A stretch of 7,149 nucleotides of DNA from an uncultured Planctomycetaceae bacterium (lineage in GTDB: Bacteria; Planctomycetota; Planctomycetia; Pirellulales; Pirellulaceae). Location of the stretch: contig CALBTA010000452.1 of NCBI GenBank assembly GCA_937967755.1, forward strand, positions 1 to 7,149, given 5' to 3'. The notes under the pieces are model-generated. The model saw only the letters and a list, made by a program, of their open reading frames with translations. It did not search any database and was not told the DNA's origin. Numbering within the stretch: position 1 is the first letter of the stretch; each line of letters begins with the position of its first letter. Shown one piece after another: positions 6,730 to 7,149 of this stretch. Made by a program: the position numbers and the translations under genes.

Positions 6730-6774
6730 TGCAAGCCGGTTTGAGTTCTCCTTTCTTAGCCACAGGGATTCGCG

Positions 6775-7149
6775 ATGCGCATCTGGATGCTGGCAGGGCT
6801 GTTGCCGCTGGTTGCTGGGGGTTGGTTGGAAGCGGCCGATTGGCCGACGTTTGGGCGGGATGCCCGGCGAAGCCAGACGAGCGCAGTAACGTTGGACTTC
6901 GCGAAACTGGCACCCGCTTGGAACTGGGCTTCGGTGCAACCTCCTTTGCCAGCTTGGGGGCAACCGGCCAAGGGAGATGCGTTTGCCAACTTGCGGGATA
7001 CCGGTTCGATGCGGAACTACGACGTGGTGTTTCATCCGATCGTTGTTGGGGATGCGATGTACTTCGGGTCGAGCGTTGATGATTCGCTGCGCTGCCTGGA
7101 TACGAACACGGGTAAGCTGCGCTGGTTGTTCACCGCCGGCGGGCCAATT
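6775..7149 (+). CDS. Secreted PQQ-like beta-propeller repeat protein, 5' part
   Basis: The gene runs off the window after 125 codons without a stop. ATG 6775 has AGGGA six bases upstream. Residues 1-21 form a signal peptide (RIWMLAGLLPLVAGGWLEA, cleaved near LEA-AD), so the protein is exported. The mature start ADWPTFGRDARRSQTS is a hallmark of planctomycete PQQ-like (BamB-type fold) propeller proteins. YFGSSVDDSLRCLDTNTGKL (97-116), then RWLFTAGGPI, is a propeller strand repeat, with the usual pattern of display, Asp-x-x-Thr-Gly-Lys and Trp. Relatives are often long and may carry further catalytic or heme domains that cannot be seen here. Whether it binds PQQ is unknown; many family members only share the fold. 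It is transcribed divergently from rnc. Confidence 0.88.
   Translation, partial: MRIWMLAGLLPLVAGGWLEAADWPTFGRDARRSQTSAVTLDFAKLAPAWNWASVQPPLPAWGQPAKGDAFANLRDTGSMRNYDVVFHPIVVGDAMYFGSSVDDSLRCLDTNTGKLRWLFTAGGPI

Larger units (their letters stand above)
6380..6774. other. Divergent intergenic region between rnc and the propeller gene
   Basis: About 395 bases with no convincing gene. Open frames on the - strand cover parts of it but start with non-ATG codons or show no recognised domain. The region holds a promoter pointing to rnc, a weaker candidate pointing to the propeller gene, and several inverted repeats: 6421-6432 (CAGGT, AA, ACCTG), 6443-6469, 6511-6532, and 6578-6602, where CGGTGT pairs with ACACCG across the rnc -35 box. 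Confidence 0.7.

Noticed and set aside
6563..6913. A - strand frame of 116 codons with a cysteine-rich stretch (YKCSSCAKLK).
   Set aside because: It overlaps the start of the well-supported propeller gene antisense, has low-complexity composition and matches no family I know.

Overview
The window looks like chromosomal DNA of a planctomycete, most likely near the Pirellulales. The main pointers are a c-type heme-binding domain of the Pirellula/Verrucomicrobium type, a gene of the DUF6797/propeller family found in Planctomycetes and Verrucomicrobia, a PQQ-like propeller protein beginning DWPTFGRDARRSQTS, and a large ABC-2 permease of the form common in this phylum. Base composition is moderately GC-rich throughout, with no obvious foreign block, no tRNA or rRNA, no CRISPR array and no insertion sequence. 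The taxonomic call rests on recalled family distributions, not on a search.

Layout. On the + strand: the 3' end of a heme-binding cytochrome protein (1-495), an ABC-2 type permease (573-2450), a short spacer with a hairpin, and a secreted DUF6797/propeller gene (2521-4564). The last is split between two frames and appears to have lost an internal segment. It faces a convergent two-gene unit on the - strand: rnc (RNase III, 5621-6379), followed after 21 nt by a PP-loop thiouridine-synthase-like ATPase (4604-5599). A hairpin sits between the convergent ends. A divergent intergenic region of about 400 bp (6380-6774) separates rnc from the start of a secreted PQQ-like beta-propeller protein (6775 onward) that runs off the window.

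How the genes may work together. The rnc/PP-loop pair is a plausible RNA-metabolism operon: double-stranded RNA cleavage plus probable tRNA (or other RNA) sulfur modification, sharing one promoter upstream of rnc. The heme-binding protein, the DUF6797 gene and the propeller protein belong to the large secreted oxidoreductase or polymer-degradation repertoire typical of the phylum; nothing here fixes their substrates. The permease lacks an adjacent ATPase, so its partner must be encoded elsewhere.

Points of most interest: the internal loss plus frame change in the DUF6797 gene; the cysteine pattern (CxxC plus a later Cys) and C-terminal NFACT-R-like domain of the PP-loop protein; and the rnc leader, which has a good sigma70-like promoter, a 22-bp near-perfect palindrome and a strong stem-loop. 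I did not find a wholly new multi-gene system.
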